Shown piece by piece: positions 9,956-22,185 of a stretch of DNA of 64,000 bases (within the stretch, counting starts at the first letter, position 1; every line of letters starts with the position of its first letter). Location: contig CM057009.1 of assembly GCA_029891345.1 (NCBI GenBank), forward strand, positions 311,836,166-311,900,165, in the 5' to 3' direction. This stretch comes from Dryococelus australis. Lineage: Eukaryota; Arthropoda; Insecta; Phasmatodea; Phasmatidae. Under the pieces are notes generated by a model, which was given only the letters and a program-made list of their open reading frames with translations, was not told where the DNA came from and did no database searches. Both the position numbers and the translations under genes were made by a program.

Positions 9956-11300
9956 GAATAGATGAAAAAGTTATTATTTTAGTTAATTAATATGTTTCCT
10001 AGTCTCTTAATTTTTACTTCGTGCTATTTGGCAGTCGTATGAAGGCAGGCACTTATTAAGATTTTAAAGGTTGTATTATGTTATTTGTCACAAAATTTAA
10101 TTTTGATAGTTCGGATGTTATGTATGTACTGAAAAGAGTTCTGAAGTAGTTAGATAATGTATTATCCAGCACACTTGGATGCTGTGTAGCGGATGACGTC
10201 AGCAACAATTTCCTGTTCTGACATTCCTCTCTGGTGGCCGCCATATTGACAGTCCACCGCCGCAGCCATCTTGGCAGTCAGTCCACCTAATAACTTCATG
10301 CTTTTGCATTGTTTTCAAACTTCCAATTCAGTCATTCCTCTCCGACGATGGCCATCATGGATTCCACTCCATGCTCTTTCTGTCCTGTCAACTTCACGCT
10401 CTTTCATTCTGAGAGTTTCCAGGTGTACTGCCTATTAACTCGTTTAGTGTTACTCTTTTCCTCTCTTACTCTATATCTTCCTCTCCCCCTCTCTCTTTCT
10501 TACTCGGAGGGGTTTTCGCCTCTTGGGTAAACCGCCCTCCACCCCACACCACATAATTCTCTGCAGGAGTCAGCCATCTTGTTTGTCGTCTGACGTCCAT
10601 TTTGTTTGCCATTGTCTACTGCAGGTGTCAATCTTGTCTGCCACCTTTGATACCCACATTCACCACCACAATGTGTTGATTCCCACACTCCCCACCAGAA
10701 GTGCCATGGGTGGCCGCTAGAGGGCGAATGCAGCCATCTTGTGTTCGCTCGTCGCCTGTCAGGAGTGCTGCTAATTAATTTTAGTGTGAACTCAAATAAC
10801 TTTGAAGGCGGGCGGGAACATTCCAGCGATTTTTGGGTCGCCAGTCCGGTGTGCTAATCACACGACTACCAGTACATATGGCATGTTAGGAGATGATATA
10901 AGGGATAAAGCACATGCAATCACTCACCTCTATTAGCATTGCATGCACTCGCTTCGAGCTACACATGCACTCACAAGGCACTGCACTTCTTATACATACA
11001 AAAAATATTGTAATTCAGTTAATTATATATGTACACATAAAATTAATTTGATTCCCGCACTCGCTAGTTGTAGGATAAATTATACCTACCCAAGAGCAGC
11101 ATGGTAGCTATCATTGCATTCCGATGCCATTCCTTCCAGCTTCAATTATTTTTTCCTGTGTTCTACTCATTCCAATAGGGTTTTCTCATATTCCTTCTAG
11201 GATCATTTCACCTGACGGACACGAGTCTCATGTTCTGTTATTCCAATGGGTATTTCTCAAATTCCTTCTCGAATCCTTCCACATAGCATCAAGTATACCC
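9956..11300. other. Intergenic stretch with clustered GCCATnTTG motifs
   Basis: No gene is recognised. Within 10229-10745, Pho/YY1-like sites (GCCATATTG, GCCATCTTG, GCCATTGTC and similar) occur repeatedly, together with pyrimidine-rich tracts near 10450-10505. Short ORFs here have no motifs. The first part of the palindrome family starts after 11.3 kb. Confidence 0.45.
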
Positions 11301-11308
11301 TATGTCTA

Positions 11309-12150
11309 CTTATAAGTACAGTTCCTTGTAATTTCCGATCGGTTTAAGATACAGTTGGCAAATCCATAACATAGACATCACCCATAACTACAAGAAGGGA
11401 CTCTGAGTTAAGTATGACCTAGTTCTACTTATAAGAATAGTTTTCTGTAATTTCCGATACATTTAAAATATAGTGGCCTAATACATAATATAGACATCAC
11501 CCACGATGGGAAGAGATGAAGGTCAAGTATGCCCTATGTCTACTTATAAGCATAATCTACTATAATTTCTGAACCATTCGAGATACAACTACAAAAATTG
11601 TAACATAGGCATCACTCAGACAACGAAAAGGACCGAAGGGAAAAGTACAACTTAAGCTGGCACATAAGTATAGTTGGCTGTAATTTCCAAACCGTTTGAG
11701 ATACAACTACCATAATCGTAGCATAGGCATCAACCCAGACAACTCAAATGACCGAAGCGTCAAGTACGACCTAAGCACGCTAATAAACATAGTTGGATGT
11801 AATTTACGGACCATTTGATATACAACTACCAATATTGTAACATCGGCATCACCCCAGACAACTAAAACGATCGAGGGCAAGTATGACCTAAGAGCACATA
11901 CATGTATAGTTGGCGGTAATTTCCCAACTATTTGAGATACAACTACCAAAATCATACTGTAGGCATTACCCAAGATAATTAAAAGGACTCAAGGGCAAGA
12001 ATGAGCTAAGAGCATATGTAAACATAGTTGGGTCTAATTTCAGAAATGTTTGAAATGCAACTACCAAAATTATAACATAGGCAACACCTCATATAACAAA
12101 AGAACCGAATGGACAAGTATGGCCTAAGAGCTCTCATGCTCTGTCAGTAC
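11309..12150. repeat. 118-bp satellite, about seven units
   Basis: The block tagttg(n)4taattt recurs at about 11320, 11438, 11553, 11671, 11790, 11907 and 12025, a period of 115-119 bp. Each unit also carries catagrcatcacc and gtatgacctaag-type blocks. Units differ from one another by about a quarter of positions by eye. One and a half inverted copies lie at 21490-21690, at the opposite end of the palindrome. Confidence 0.85.
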
Positions 12151-12948
12151 AACAACTTTTTCACACATTACATCCAATATATGTTTGGCTGATGTGCAGG
12201 TGGGGTCAAGTATTATGCCCTCTCCGGGATCCTTTCACCTCCAGACTCGTGTAAGCCAACGACATCCTCAACATACATTTTGTGGTTAGGAGGAAAAATA
12301 AATTAAATAATCGCATTGGCCTACACACTCAACAGATAAAAATATTGTCTCAGTGAGCCGGCAAGGTAATCTCGTAATCCTTCTGGGTGTGGCTAAGCTA
12401 ATGTCGTCCTTGACAGACATTGCGTAGGTTGGAGAAAAAATAAAGTGAACACTAGCATGAATCTATGCATTCACCAGACAATCAACATCTCATCGCGAGA
12501 TAGCGAGGTTTTCACATGATCTTTCTCACCAATGCTAATGATACTAATGGTATAAATGCTAATATCTCACACGTCAATCATTGCCACCCAACTGCTGCAT
12601 CACTGTCTTGCATTCCAAACCGTTAGATATATGGACACCAACAAAATGTAAAGGAAAAATAGTTATAAGCACTTACCAACCAAGTGTCAACTGCTGTAAA
12701 TTGTGTGTTAAACAATGCTAGACAAGACCAAACCATCCTGATCAGAACAACAGAAGAACACACGACCTCCTTACAAACAGATGTAACGAAAACGTTAAAT
12801 GCAGAGTGTAGCCATCTTAGTAACAAACAAATCTGGCCCGACTGTCATTGCGGGATCAACTAATATTGTGAGAACTTGTAAAGCAGCCCAGTCGGTCGAC
12901 CGACCACGCAGGCAAGTTGAAGGGATGTCATAGGACACTAGCCGAGTA

Positions 12949-12950
<2 letters not shown>

Positions 12951-13020
<70 letters not shown>
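12951..13020. repeat. (AT)n microsatellite
   Basis: A pure 70-bp AT dinucleotide tract sits where other units of this family have a (GA)n or (TC)n tract, so a purine-rich tract was replaced here. Confidence 0.95.
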
Positions 13021-13023
<3 letters not shown>

Positions 13024-15304
13024 GGCTCCAGGGTGGTAAACAAGGCAAGTCACACATTTTCCATTACAATGTGACTTCAAGTACTTGCCAACCAGCGCAA
13101 TCACAAGCATCGGATGCTGTACACTGTGTGTTAAAATGCTGATAGGCACGACCAGGCCGCTCTGGTCAGTACAGCAGAACACCTTCCTTACAAACCGACT
13201 GAAACTAAGCTTATCACCAAGAGAGACGACATTGCTACACACCGAGACAACAGATTACAAAAAAATAATTTACCAATCAATGCATATTGAGCGAGCATCG
13301 AGCACTGTACATTATGTTAGGCGAAAAAATTTCCATTGTGAAGTGCGGTAATGACAAGGTCATCACTGCTACATAACGATGCAAACACAACATTAAAAAA
13401 AATTGTTATAAGTACTTACCAACTAGCAAAATCACATATTAGACAAGCACAGGGTTCTGTGTTAAACGATGCGAGACAAGACCTGGCTCAGCATGTGTAA
13501 GTATTGTAATTACACCACCCTCGCCAAAACATACTTACATTTTTCTATAGTAAATAACCCATGTACCCTAGCGACACTGGAGATAGAGCATTATCCATGA
13601 AAATAAGGTGTCACAGGTTCAACCATGTCACAGGTAAACATACAACATGATACGAAATTTAAAAAATCTTCTGTGTATGTTATATATCTACATTATTAAG
13701 CATCAAGAACATCATGCAACAATCGCAATGAACTATATCACCAACAAAACATTTGTGCACATGACCATATTAATGTATGTTCATCTGTAATACTAGCGAC
13801 CTGCCATACATTTATAAGTAGGTAACACACAGGTCTCACTGTGACAACCCGAGACGAGCAACACGAACTCCTATGTAGTGACAATAATAATATAAAAGCA
13901 GGAATCACTTAATAAATAGTTTACGTGCTGGTGTAAACAGATATAAAAAAAATTATAAAAGCAAATATCCATAAGCTTTTAACAACCTATATGTATTGCA
14001 CGAGCATCGAGCACTGTATGTTAAGATAGTATAAAAAACACTTTCGAGATGCTGAGTAGCACAGGTACGATAAGGTCAATGATGCTACAGACAGATGCAA
14101 AACACATATAAAAAACTTAATTTGAAGGACAATAGTTACAAGCACTTACCCACCAACGCCATCACATATTACACTTGCATGGGGTGCTGTATACTGCTTT
14201 AGAAGATGGCTAGTACAACACAACAGTAAACGACCTCAAAAACCGACTGAAATGAAATAATTACATTCAAAGCATAGCAATTACTAACAACACTAGCAGC
14301 GGAACACATCCGACCCAGCCATCATTGCACGATAAAACATCATCGTGTGAATCGTTAACATATTCCAGGTGGTCGACTGACACCACAGGCACCGTGCAGA
14401 TCTCGCCAAGTTGAAGGGATGGCACAGAACATCAGCTGAGAGAGAGACACGTCAGGACTCCAGGGTAGTAGACCAACCAAATCACACTTGTATTTATCCA
14501 TTACTAGAGGCATTCATTTATACAATACAAGGTAACTATTTATTCCATTTAAATACTATATGTACATTTAGTTATTATAATACATACCATTAGTCATGCA
14601 AGAGATAAGATACTGATACGCATCAAGACAAACTGATTTAAAAAGCAAATATGTAGATGCAATTACCAACCAATGCAAACTGTGAGTACATTGAGCTCTG
14701 TATGGAAAGTATGTAGGCGAAAAAAGTTCCATTGAGAAGAACAGGAATGATAAGGACAATACTGTTACACACGGACACAAACAGATATAATAACATAACG
14801 TGAAGGAAAATACTTATAAGTACTCAACAACCAGCGCAATTACATATTACACAAGCACCAGATGCTGTAAGCTGATTTAGATTATGCTATACAAGACTGT
14901 CCTGACCAGTACTACATAATAGCAAATGTTTTTCCTTATGAACCAATTGAAATGAAACTGCCAAATTCAGAGTACGACCAACACTCACATCAGTGGGTGC
15001 AGAAAGCATCCTACCCGACCGATGTTGTATGAGCAACTAACATCTTGAATATCTGTAAGTCTGCCCCAGACGGAAGACTGCCTGCAAGAGCACCATGTAG
15101 TGCTCGGCAAATCGAAGGGAGGGTACAGAACAATAGCCGAGAGAGAGAGAGATTCACCTGTCTGATGGTGTGTGGGGAAGGGGGACAAGTCGAGTCACTC
15201 ATACAATTCCCTTTACGAGATGAATTCAGTTATACAGTACAAGCTAACAATTCATCTCGTTATATATAAATGTACTTATTTAAATACATGCCATTTAAGC
15301 ACGC

Positions 15305-15903
15305 GTCGCTGTGCTCACCAACATCTAAGGTTGGCAGAAGGCATGCTACCGCTCGGGACAGCGCGACCTCGATGGGGCAGCCCAGCTGTTATGGTATCAT
15401 TCTCCCGGGGGAAGGGTAACGAGGTCGGGCCCATGGGTATATAAGCGTGGATCAATGGCGGCTCGCGGCCATCTTGCTTCAGCCGCCCGAGTTACACCTG
15501 GAAGGAGGACCACCAGGCCAGCGGTTCGAGTTCCACGCCGTCCTCAGCAGCCGTCGAGATAGTCTTCTCGCAGACGCCTTCGATATTTATAGTGTAAATA
15601 TAACTCCCATTAGAGCGCACTAAGTTGCGGAAACGACAGGATAGGCGAAGGCACTTTCAGACTCCTTAAGAGTCAGAGCACTATATTCGATATAATAAGC
15701 GAGCCACTCAAGCTCCTGTTGCCTCAGTGTACCTTGATATTCACGTAAACGGTTTTATAAAGTCATGCCTTTGAGCTGCTAAAGTGTAATTATCCTGAAC
15801 TGAATAAAGTAGTGTTTTTGTATAACTGAGTGCTTTTGCCTTTGACTACTACCATCCCCCCTACTAAGTGCGTGGTCACTTCCCTTCAGGAGAGGCCACA
15901 GCA
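15305..15903 (+). mobile_element. Solo-LTR-like insertion in the palindrome arm
   Basis: GC-rich sequence of about 0.6 kb interrupts a 0.7-kb unit and has no partner in the right arm. It has a TATA box (gggtatataagcg near 15434), a GC-rich leader, an AATAAA signal near 15803 and a gt-rich stretch after it, the order expected of an LTR (U3-R-U5). The right limit is near aggccaca at 15900. The left limit is near 15305. I could not find a convincing TG start with a matching target duplication, so the exact ends are uncertain. No internal retroelement genes flank it. Confidence 0.5.
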
Positions 15904-16375
15904 ATATGAATCAACATATATTTAAACCAATAGTCTCGCAAGACAGACTACACTGCTACACGCTGGGACAAACAGATAAAAAATAATAAAAGCAAATAAT
16001 TATAATATTTACCAACGAATGCATACTGCACGAATCTCGAGCGCTGTACATCACATTAGGCAAAAAAAATTTCCTTTGTGAAATTTGGGAGCAATAAGGA
16101 CATCACTGCTACACACAGATGCAACCAGATTTAAAAATAAAATGTAATGGAAAATAGTTATTAACACTTACCAACCCTTGCGATCACAGTTATATAATAC
16201 AAGGCAACAATCTGTGGTGTTTTAATACATTAAGCTGTAAATAGTAGAATGTCTTTTTTTTAAATATCGCTTCGAATGAACTGCTATCGCCCACCCTACT
16301 CACTTTTAGGTTTACACAAGCAGTTCGTACCACCGCATACACATCGGATAGAACTATTTTTTCTCTCGTTGAGGG

Positions 16376-17560
16376 ATCATTGTGAAAATGATGGCATGCT
16401 GTTCTAGCAGTCAGACAATATTATCAGCTATCATGGCACAGGGAAAGATTAAATCACTTGCAGCACTCGACAAAGACACAGAGCCTGCATATATTCCTAA
16501 AGAATTCCTTCTCGCATATGTACGACATGAAATAATATCCATCTACAAATACCTACCTGCCTATCTGCAACAGGATGAAGAGATTCTTGGCTGTCTCCCG
16601 TGCTTATAATGCTGTCAAGGTAGTTAGTGCTAAAATTATAGACACACCACATCCCAGGAGCTGGTGTAAGACACAATGGGAGCCAGCAGCAACATCAGCA
16701 GCAAAAGAAATGAAAACAAGGCACCTCCAGCATGGAAAGATGAACAAGTGTACAGAACTTCAGAGCGAACGATCGGATAAGGTAACATATTTCATTCCAG
16801 CAAACATGCAGACGTATGCACCACAACAGCAGTCATCTACTGAGACATCCCGAGAAAGGGAATGCAAACAAGCATGCAAAGTGAACAGTATACAAATAAG
16901 CATCATGAAGACATGATATTTCGCCGGTGAGTGTGGTGGTGGAAAGAAGACCGTTACAACAACATTCATCTAGTAAGATCGTGTACTCTGTTACAATACA
17001 AAAATTGAATCAATGGTTGAAGACTTAGTATTGGTAACGCCATCAGCATCAGCAATAGCAAGGGATCGTGAAGAATCGCTACAAGCATTATAGTATCTAT
17101 GTTACCACTGCGATCGCGTACTCTACTACTATATGAAGATGGAATCAATGTTTGAAGACTTACCATCTATAACACCGCCAGCATCGTCAACAGCAAGGCG
17201 TCTTGAAGAGTCGCTGCAAGCAGTACGGGATCAATGTTACTACTGTAGAAATGCTTTTAGCAAACGTTGTAATGCATTGCGACATGAAAGTTGTCATTAC
17301 TTGTTCAGCCCAGCCCACAAAGCATTCCACTGTGATAACTGCGAGGCAGTGTTTAACCTTGGTGAAAATCTGTATTGACACAACAAGAAGTGCAAAGGAA
17401 ATGTTTGTCGTTTATCGAGAAGTGAGTGTAAATATTGCAGCAAGACATTCTCTATCCGCACCACTGCCAAATGTCATGAATATAATAACTGTACATTTGT
17501 CAACATCTACAATATGAGCCATGTGATAACTGCTGTGTGGTATATGTGAATAAGCGTGTC
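16376..17560 (+). pseudogene. Zinc-finger gene, left-arm copy (unknown family)
   Basis: An N-terminal piece (16382-16609) reads GKIKSLAALDKDTEPAYIPK. After a frameshift near 16590 a second piece contains a Cys-rich stretch ending ERECKQACKVNSIQ. A third part (17133-17560) holds C2HC/C2H2-like fingers: CYYCRNAFSKRCNALRHES, then FHCDNCEAVFNLGE, then CKYCSKTFSIRTTAKCHE, then CDNCCVVYVNKR, each CxxC followed by a His or His/Cys pair. The array is cut at the palindrome centre. Several stops lie between pieces. The fingers suggest nucleic-acid binding. I cannot name the family. Confidence 0.55.
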
Positions 17561-18350
17561 TTGTAGGCTGGGCTGAACAAGCAATGACTACTTTCATGTC
17601 CGTGTGGATTCCTACTGTCACTGGAAGTATTTCCACAATTGTAACATTGCATATGCAATGCTTGTAACGAATCTCCACCATGCCTGGTTGTTGACGATGG
17701 TAAGTCTTCGACTGATGATTCCGTCTTAATATTGTAGTAGAGTACACGATCTGCTTTCCGCCGTCATGCTCGCCGGCGAACTTAGATCTGTTTTACATGA
17801 TGCTCGCTTGTATGCTGTTCACACTGCATGCTAGATTGCATTGCTCGTCTCCAGTTGTCTTGGTAGATGTCTGCTGGCTATGTGGTGCAAACGTCTGCAT
17901 GGTTGCTGGACTGGAATATATTACCTTACCTGGTCGTTCGCTGTCCATCCTTCGAAGTTGGTAGTTCAACCTCTCAACTTCTTTACACGCGTTCATCTTT
18001 CTATGTTGGAGGTGTGTCGTTTTTTTTTCTTTTACTACTGCTATTGCAGCTTGCTCCTGTTGTGTCTTACACCAGCTCCTGGGATGTGGTGTGACTAGAA
18101 CGGTGATGCTACCTTGACAGAATTATAGGCGTAGGACACAGCAAAGAATATCTTCATCCTGTTGCAGATAGGCAGGTAGTTGTTTGTAGACGGATTTTAC
18201 TTTGTGTCGTGCAAAAGCGAGAAGGAATTATTTAGGCAGGTTAGCAAGTTCTGTATCTTTGTCGAGTGCTGCAAGTGAATTAATCTTTCCATGTGCCACG
18301 ATAGCTGATAAAATTTTCTGAACGCTAGAACAGCATGCCATCATTTTCAG
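17561..18350 (-). pseudogene. Zinc-finger gene, right-arm inverted copy, truncated
   Basis: On the minus strand this repeats the left-arm gene from the gatggcatgctgttctagc block (near 18325) to the first finger (CYNCGNTSSDSRN near 17650-17600), where the palindrome folds back. It therefore lacks the later fingers. The middle part includes ERPGKVIYSSPATMQTFAPH near 17930-17875, which matches the left arm's DKVTYFIPANMQTYAPQ. Stops and indels differ from those of the left copy, so decay continued independently after duplication. Confidence 0.55.
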
Positions 18351-18869
18351 TATGTTCCTTCCAGGAGAGAAAAAATTGTTCTGGGCAATGTGTGTGTGTT
18401 GGTACGAACTGCTTTTGTAGACCTAAAAGTGAGTAAGGTGGCAGAAGCTATATCTATTACCAACACCAGTTTATTCGAAACTAATTTTTTACTGAAATAA
18501 TGATAACATTTACAGCTCAACGTATTTAAATACAATAAATAGTAACCTTGTACTGTTTGGCTGAATTCCGTTCGTAAAGGGACATGCATGTGTAATTTGT
18601 GATTGCAATTGTTGGTAAGTGACAATAACTATTTAACTATTTTCCTTTACGTTTTATTTTTATATCAGTTTGGATCTATATGTAGCAGTGTTGTCCCTAT
18701 CGTTCTTGCACTTCACACTTTTTCGCCTACACATGACATACAGCACTCGATGTACGCGCAGTATGCATTGGTTGGTAAATGCATCTAACTATCCGCTTTT
18801 TTAATCTGTTTGCCTCGATGCGTAGCAGTATCGTCTCTCTTGCGTTACTAATGGCAGCTATTGAATAAG

Positions 18870-18872
<3 letters not shown>

Positions 18873-18937
<65 letters not shown>
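18873..18937. repeat. (AT)n microsatellite
   Basis: A 65-bp AT tract in the right palindrome arm. It lies in a different unit position from the left-arm tract at 12951, so the two expanded independently. Confidence 0.95.
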
Positions 18938-18940
<3 letters not shown>

Positions 18941-20465
18941 TTTTTAAATTGAATAATTTGTTACCTTAACTGTATAAATGAATGCCTCTCGTAATGGAAA
19001 AGTACATTTGTGACTCGGCTGGTCTACTACCCTGGAGTCCTGAAGGATGTCTCTCTCGGCTGATGTTCTGTGCCACCCCCTCGCATTGGCGAGACCTACA
19101 AAGTGCCTGCGCTGCCAGGCGACCACCTGGACTACCTTACAGAATCTCACTATGTCATTTAATCGTGAAACGATGGCGAGGCCAGATGTGTTTCGTTGCT
19201 AGTGATGTGAGTAATGTCTACAATCTGAATGTAATGATTTTATTTCAGTCGGATTGTGAGGGGATAGTTTGCTATTGTGTTGTATTGACCAGGGCAGTCT
19301 GGTCTTGTCTATCCTCATCTGAAGCAGCGTACAGCATCGGATGCAAGTGTAATATGTGACTGCATTGATTTGTAAGAGCTTATAACTATTTTCCTTTACA
19401 TAAAGTTTTTTTTATATCTGTTTCGCATCAGTGTGTAGCAGCAATGACCTTATCGTAACACTGCTTCTCAGCATCGCGAAAGTATTTTTTAGACTAACAC
19501 GGCATACAACGCTCAATGCTTATGAAATATATACAGGTTAAATGCTTATGAATATTTGTTTTACAATTTTTTATGTCTCTTTGTTTCAGGCTGTAAAACA
19601 TTTATTACATGGTGAATGCTTTTATACTATTATCACTTCAATACAGTTCGTGTTACTTATCTCGTGTTGTCGGAGTGTGACCTGTTTGTTACCTACTTAT
19701 AAATGTATGGCAGGTCGCAAAGTATTTGAGAAGAATATGCCTTGAATATGGTCATTAATACAAATGTTCTTTTGGTGATATAGTTCATTGCGATTGTTGC
19801 ATGGTGTTTTAGATGCTTATCCATATAGGTATATAACATACATAGCAGTTTTTTAATAGTGTATCATGTTGTATGTTTACCTGTGACATGGTTTGAACGC
19901 GCGATACCTTATTTTCACAGGGTTAGGGTGCATGTGTTATTTCCTACAAAAAAGGAAAGTATGTTTTGAAATGGGTGGTGTAATTACAATACTTGCAAGT
20001 GCCGAGCCTGGTATTGTCTAGTATTGTTTAACACAACACTATGTTCTTGTGTAATATGAGATTATGCTGGTTGGTAAGTACTTGTAACTATTTTACTTTT
20101 CAATGTGTTTTCATCGGTACTTAGCAGTTGTGATCTTGTCGTTCCTGCACTTCACAATGGAACTTTTTTCGCTTAACATAATGTTCAGTGCTCGAAGCTC
20201 GCGCATTATGCATTGATTGGTAAATTATTTTTTAAAATATCTTTGCCTTGGTGTGTAGCAGTGTCGTCTCTTGGTGATGGCTTTGTTTCAGACAGTTCAT
20301 AAGGAAGGCGTCCTGCTGTACTGACCAGGATGTCCTGGTCGAGTACATCAGCATTTTTAACACACAGCATACAGCTCCCGATGCTTGAAATTGTGCTGGT
20401 TGGCAAGTAATTGAATTCCTCACAGTGCGTGGCTTGGCTGGTCTACCACCCTGGAGCCCTGATGC

Positions 20466-20466
20466 A

Positions 20467-20499
<33 letters not shown>

Positions 20500-20505
20500 A
20501 TCTCG
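20466..20505. repeat. (TC)n tract
   Basis: A TC-rich microsatellite inside a 0.7-kb unit, next to ccaccctggagccctgatgc. It corresponds to the shorter ga-rich tracts near 14440 and 15140 on the other arm. Confidence 0.9.
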
Positions 20506-20879
20506 ACTAGTGTTCTGTGCCATCTCTTCGACTTGCCTGCACTGTCGGTCGACCGCTTGTGCTTCCTTACAGTTTCTCACAATGTTAGTTGATAGTGCAG
20601 TGACGGTCGGGCCGGATGTGTTCGCTGCTAGGATGGCTACACTCTGCATGTAATGGTAGCATTTTTGTCGGTTCGTAAGGAGGTCATGTGCTATTCTGTT
20701 GTGCTGACCAGTAAGGTTTGATCTTGTTTAGCATCGTTCAACACACAGCATGCAGCAGTCGACACTTCGTTCGCAAGTGCTTAGAACTATTTTTCCTTTA
20801 CATTTTGTTGGTACCTACATCTTGAGCATTTCGGAATGCAAGAGAGCGATGCGGCACTCGGGTGACGGTGATTGATATG

Positions 20880-21350
20880 TAGGATATTAGCATTTTCACT
20901 ATTGGTGTCATTAGCATAGGCGAGGAGTATGTGAAAACCTCGCCGGCTCGCGATGACAAGTTTATTGCCTGGTGAGTGTGTAGGCCAATGCGAGTATTTA
21001 ATTTATTTCTTCTACTCACCATGCAATGTCTGCCAAGTGTATCATTAGCTTAAGCGAGTCCAGAAGGAAAAAAACCTCGCTGGCTCGCGATGACAAGTTT
21101 GTTATCTGGTGATTGTGTAGGCTCATGCGAGTATTTACTTTACTCCTTCTCCTGGCTGTGAAAATATCTGTCGAGGATGGCATTAGCTTTGGCAAGTCCA
21201 GAAGGTGTTCGAAAAAATCTCGCTGGCTTGCGGAGACAACATTATTTTCTGGTGAGTGTATAGGCCAATGCGGGTATTTGCTTTATTTCTTCTTCTAACT
21301 AACAATATCTGTCGAGGACGTTATTGGTTTTGGGCGAGTCCGAAGGTGTA
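20880..21350. repeat. Repeat of about 140 bp, three units
   Basis: The blocks aacctcgcyggctcgcgatgacaag and ctggtgagtgtgtaggc recur near 20936, 21080 and 21218. Two inverted relatives lie in the left arm near 12230-12520 (ggcctacacactcaacag, atctcatcgcgagatagcga). Confidence 0.75.
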
Positions 21351-21975
21351 AGGATCCCGGAGTGAGCATAAGCCTTGAGCTCGCCAGGAAGTCAGGTGAA
21401 CCGATCTTGGAAGGAATACGTGAAAATGCCGTTGGCCTGACAGGGCATGGGAGCTCTTATATCATACATCACCTATTGATACTTTACGTTGTCTCGGCTG
21501 ATGCCAAAGTTATGATTTGGTAGTCGTATCTCAAACGTTTCGGAAATTACAGCCAACTAATCTTTTATGTGCTCTTAGGCCATACTTGCCCCTCGGTCTT
21601 TTTCATTGTCTGGTGTGATGCTGACATTATAATTTTGTTGGTTGTATCTCAAACGGTTAAGAAGAGGTATCGGTAAACTGGTTATACCTAAAATTAATTT
21701 CTTCTGTTTCATACACACGGAAAGAGTAAATGGAACAATAGTTGCGTAAGTTATGAATATAAAATAATGTAAAATAAAATTGTTCTACGCGTTTATTACG
21801 TCCGTAAGATCCTTCAAATTTTAGAATTGGCAAGTACTATTCCGAAGAGAAAAAAAATTCTAACGGTTCCGAGTCAACAAATACAATCTCGTATAAGAAA
21901 ACGACTTATTTTCGCCTTCGCAACAGAGTTTAAGTGTCGTTATTTCATATGGATTTGAGTTTTTTTTTACGACAC

Positions 21976-22185
21976 AGAAACAATTAACGGCATCTGGTTA
22001 ATAACTATCCTCGACAGTATATGCTAGAAACAATTAACGGCATCTGGTGTTAACACTATCCTCGACATTATGCCATAAGGACAATTAACGACATTTGGTG
22101 TAATGACTATTCTTGACATTTTGTCCTAGATTCTATTAATGCCATTTTTTGTAATGACCAAACTTGACATTAGCTCCCGAACACT
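21976..22185. repeat. 50-bp minisatellite, about four units
   Basis: The unit acaattaacggcatctggt plus actatcctcgacat recurs with a 50-51 bp period near 21980, 22030, 22080 and 22132. Divergence increases towards the right, the last unit being barely recognisable. Confidence 0.8.

Larger units (their letters stand above)
12600..16260. repeat. Tandem units of about 0.7 kb in the left arm
   Basis: The landmark caatgcatayt..cgagcatcgagcactgta recurs near 13275, 13995, 14685 and 16020. The last spacing is lengthened by the 0.6-kb insert at 15.3-15.9 kb. A second landmark, cacttaccaaccarygcaatcacatatta, and a third, gcacagaacabyagc followed by ga-rich sequence, keep the same phase. Unit length is about 685-720 bp. 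No coding function is evident. Confidence 0.7.
11309..17560. repeat. Left arm of a large imperfect palindrome
   Basis: Read outwards from 17.56 kb, this arm is collinear with the complement of 17561-21690. Matching anchors are atgatggcatgctgttctagc at 16389 against its complement near 18325, cagggctccagggtgg at 13021 against ccaccctggagccctg near 20447, and ggtcgaccgac near 12895 against its complement near 20548. The arm contains the 118-bp satellite, about 140-bp repeats, units of about 0.7 kb and a zinc-finger pseudogene. It is longer than the right arm because of more satellite units and an LTR-like insert. Confidence 0.8.
17561..21690. repeat. Right arm of the large imperfect palindrome
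   Basis: This is the inverted partner of 11309-17560. Its 0.7-kb units have landmarks near 18745, 19510 and 20205 (spacing 695-765 bp). From the centre outwards come the truncated zinc-finger gene, the 0.7-kb units, three copies of a repeat of about 140 bp, and about one and a half units of the 118-bp satellite near 21490-21690. By eye the arms agree at roughly four bases in five, so they are not an assembly mirror of one sequence. Confidence 0.8.

Noticed and set aside
12928-13242. ORF with a long Ile-Tyr repeat
   Set aside because: It is a translation of the (AT)n tract plus a 0.7-kb repeat unit.
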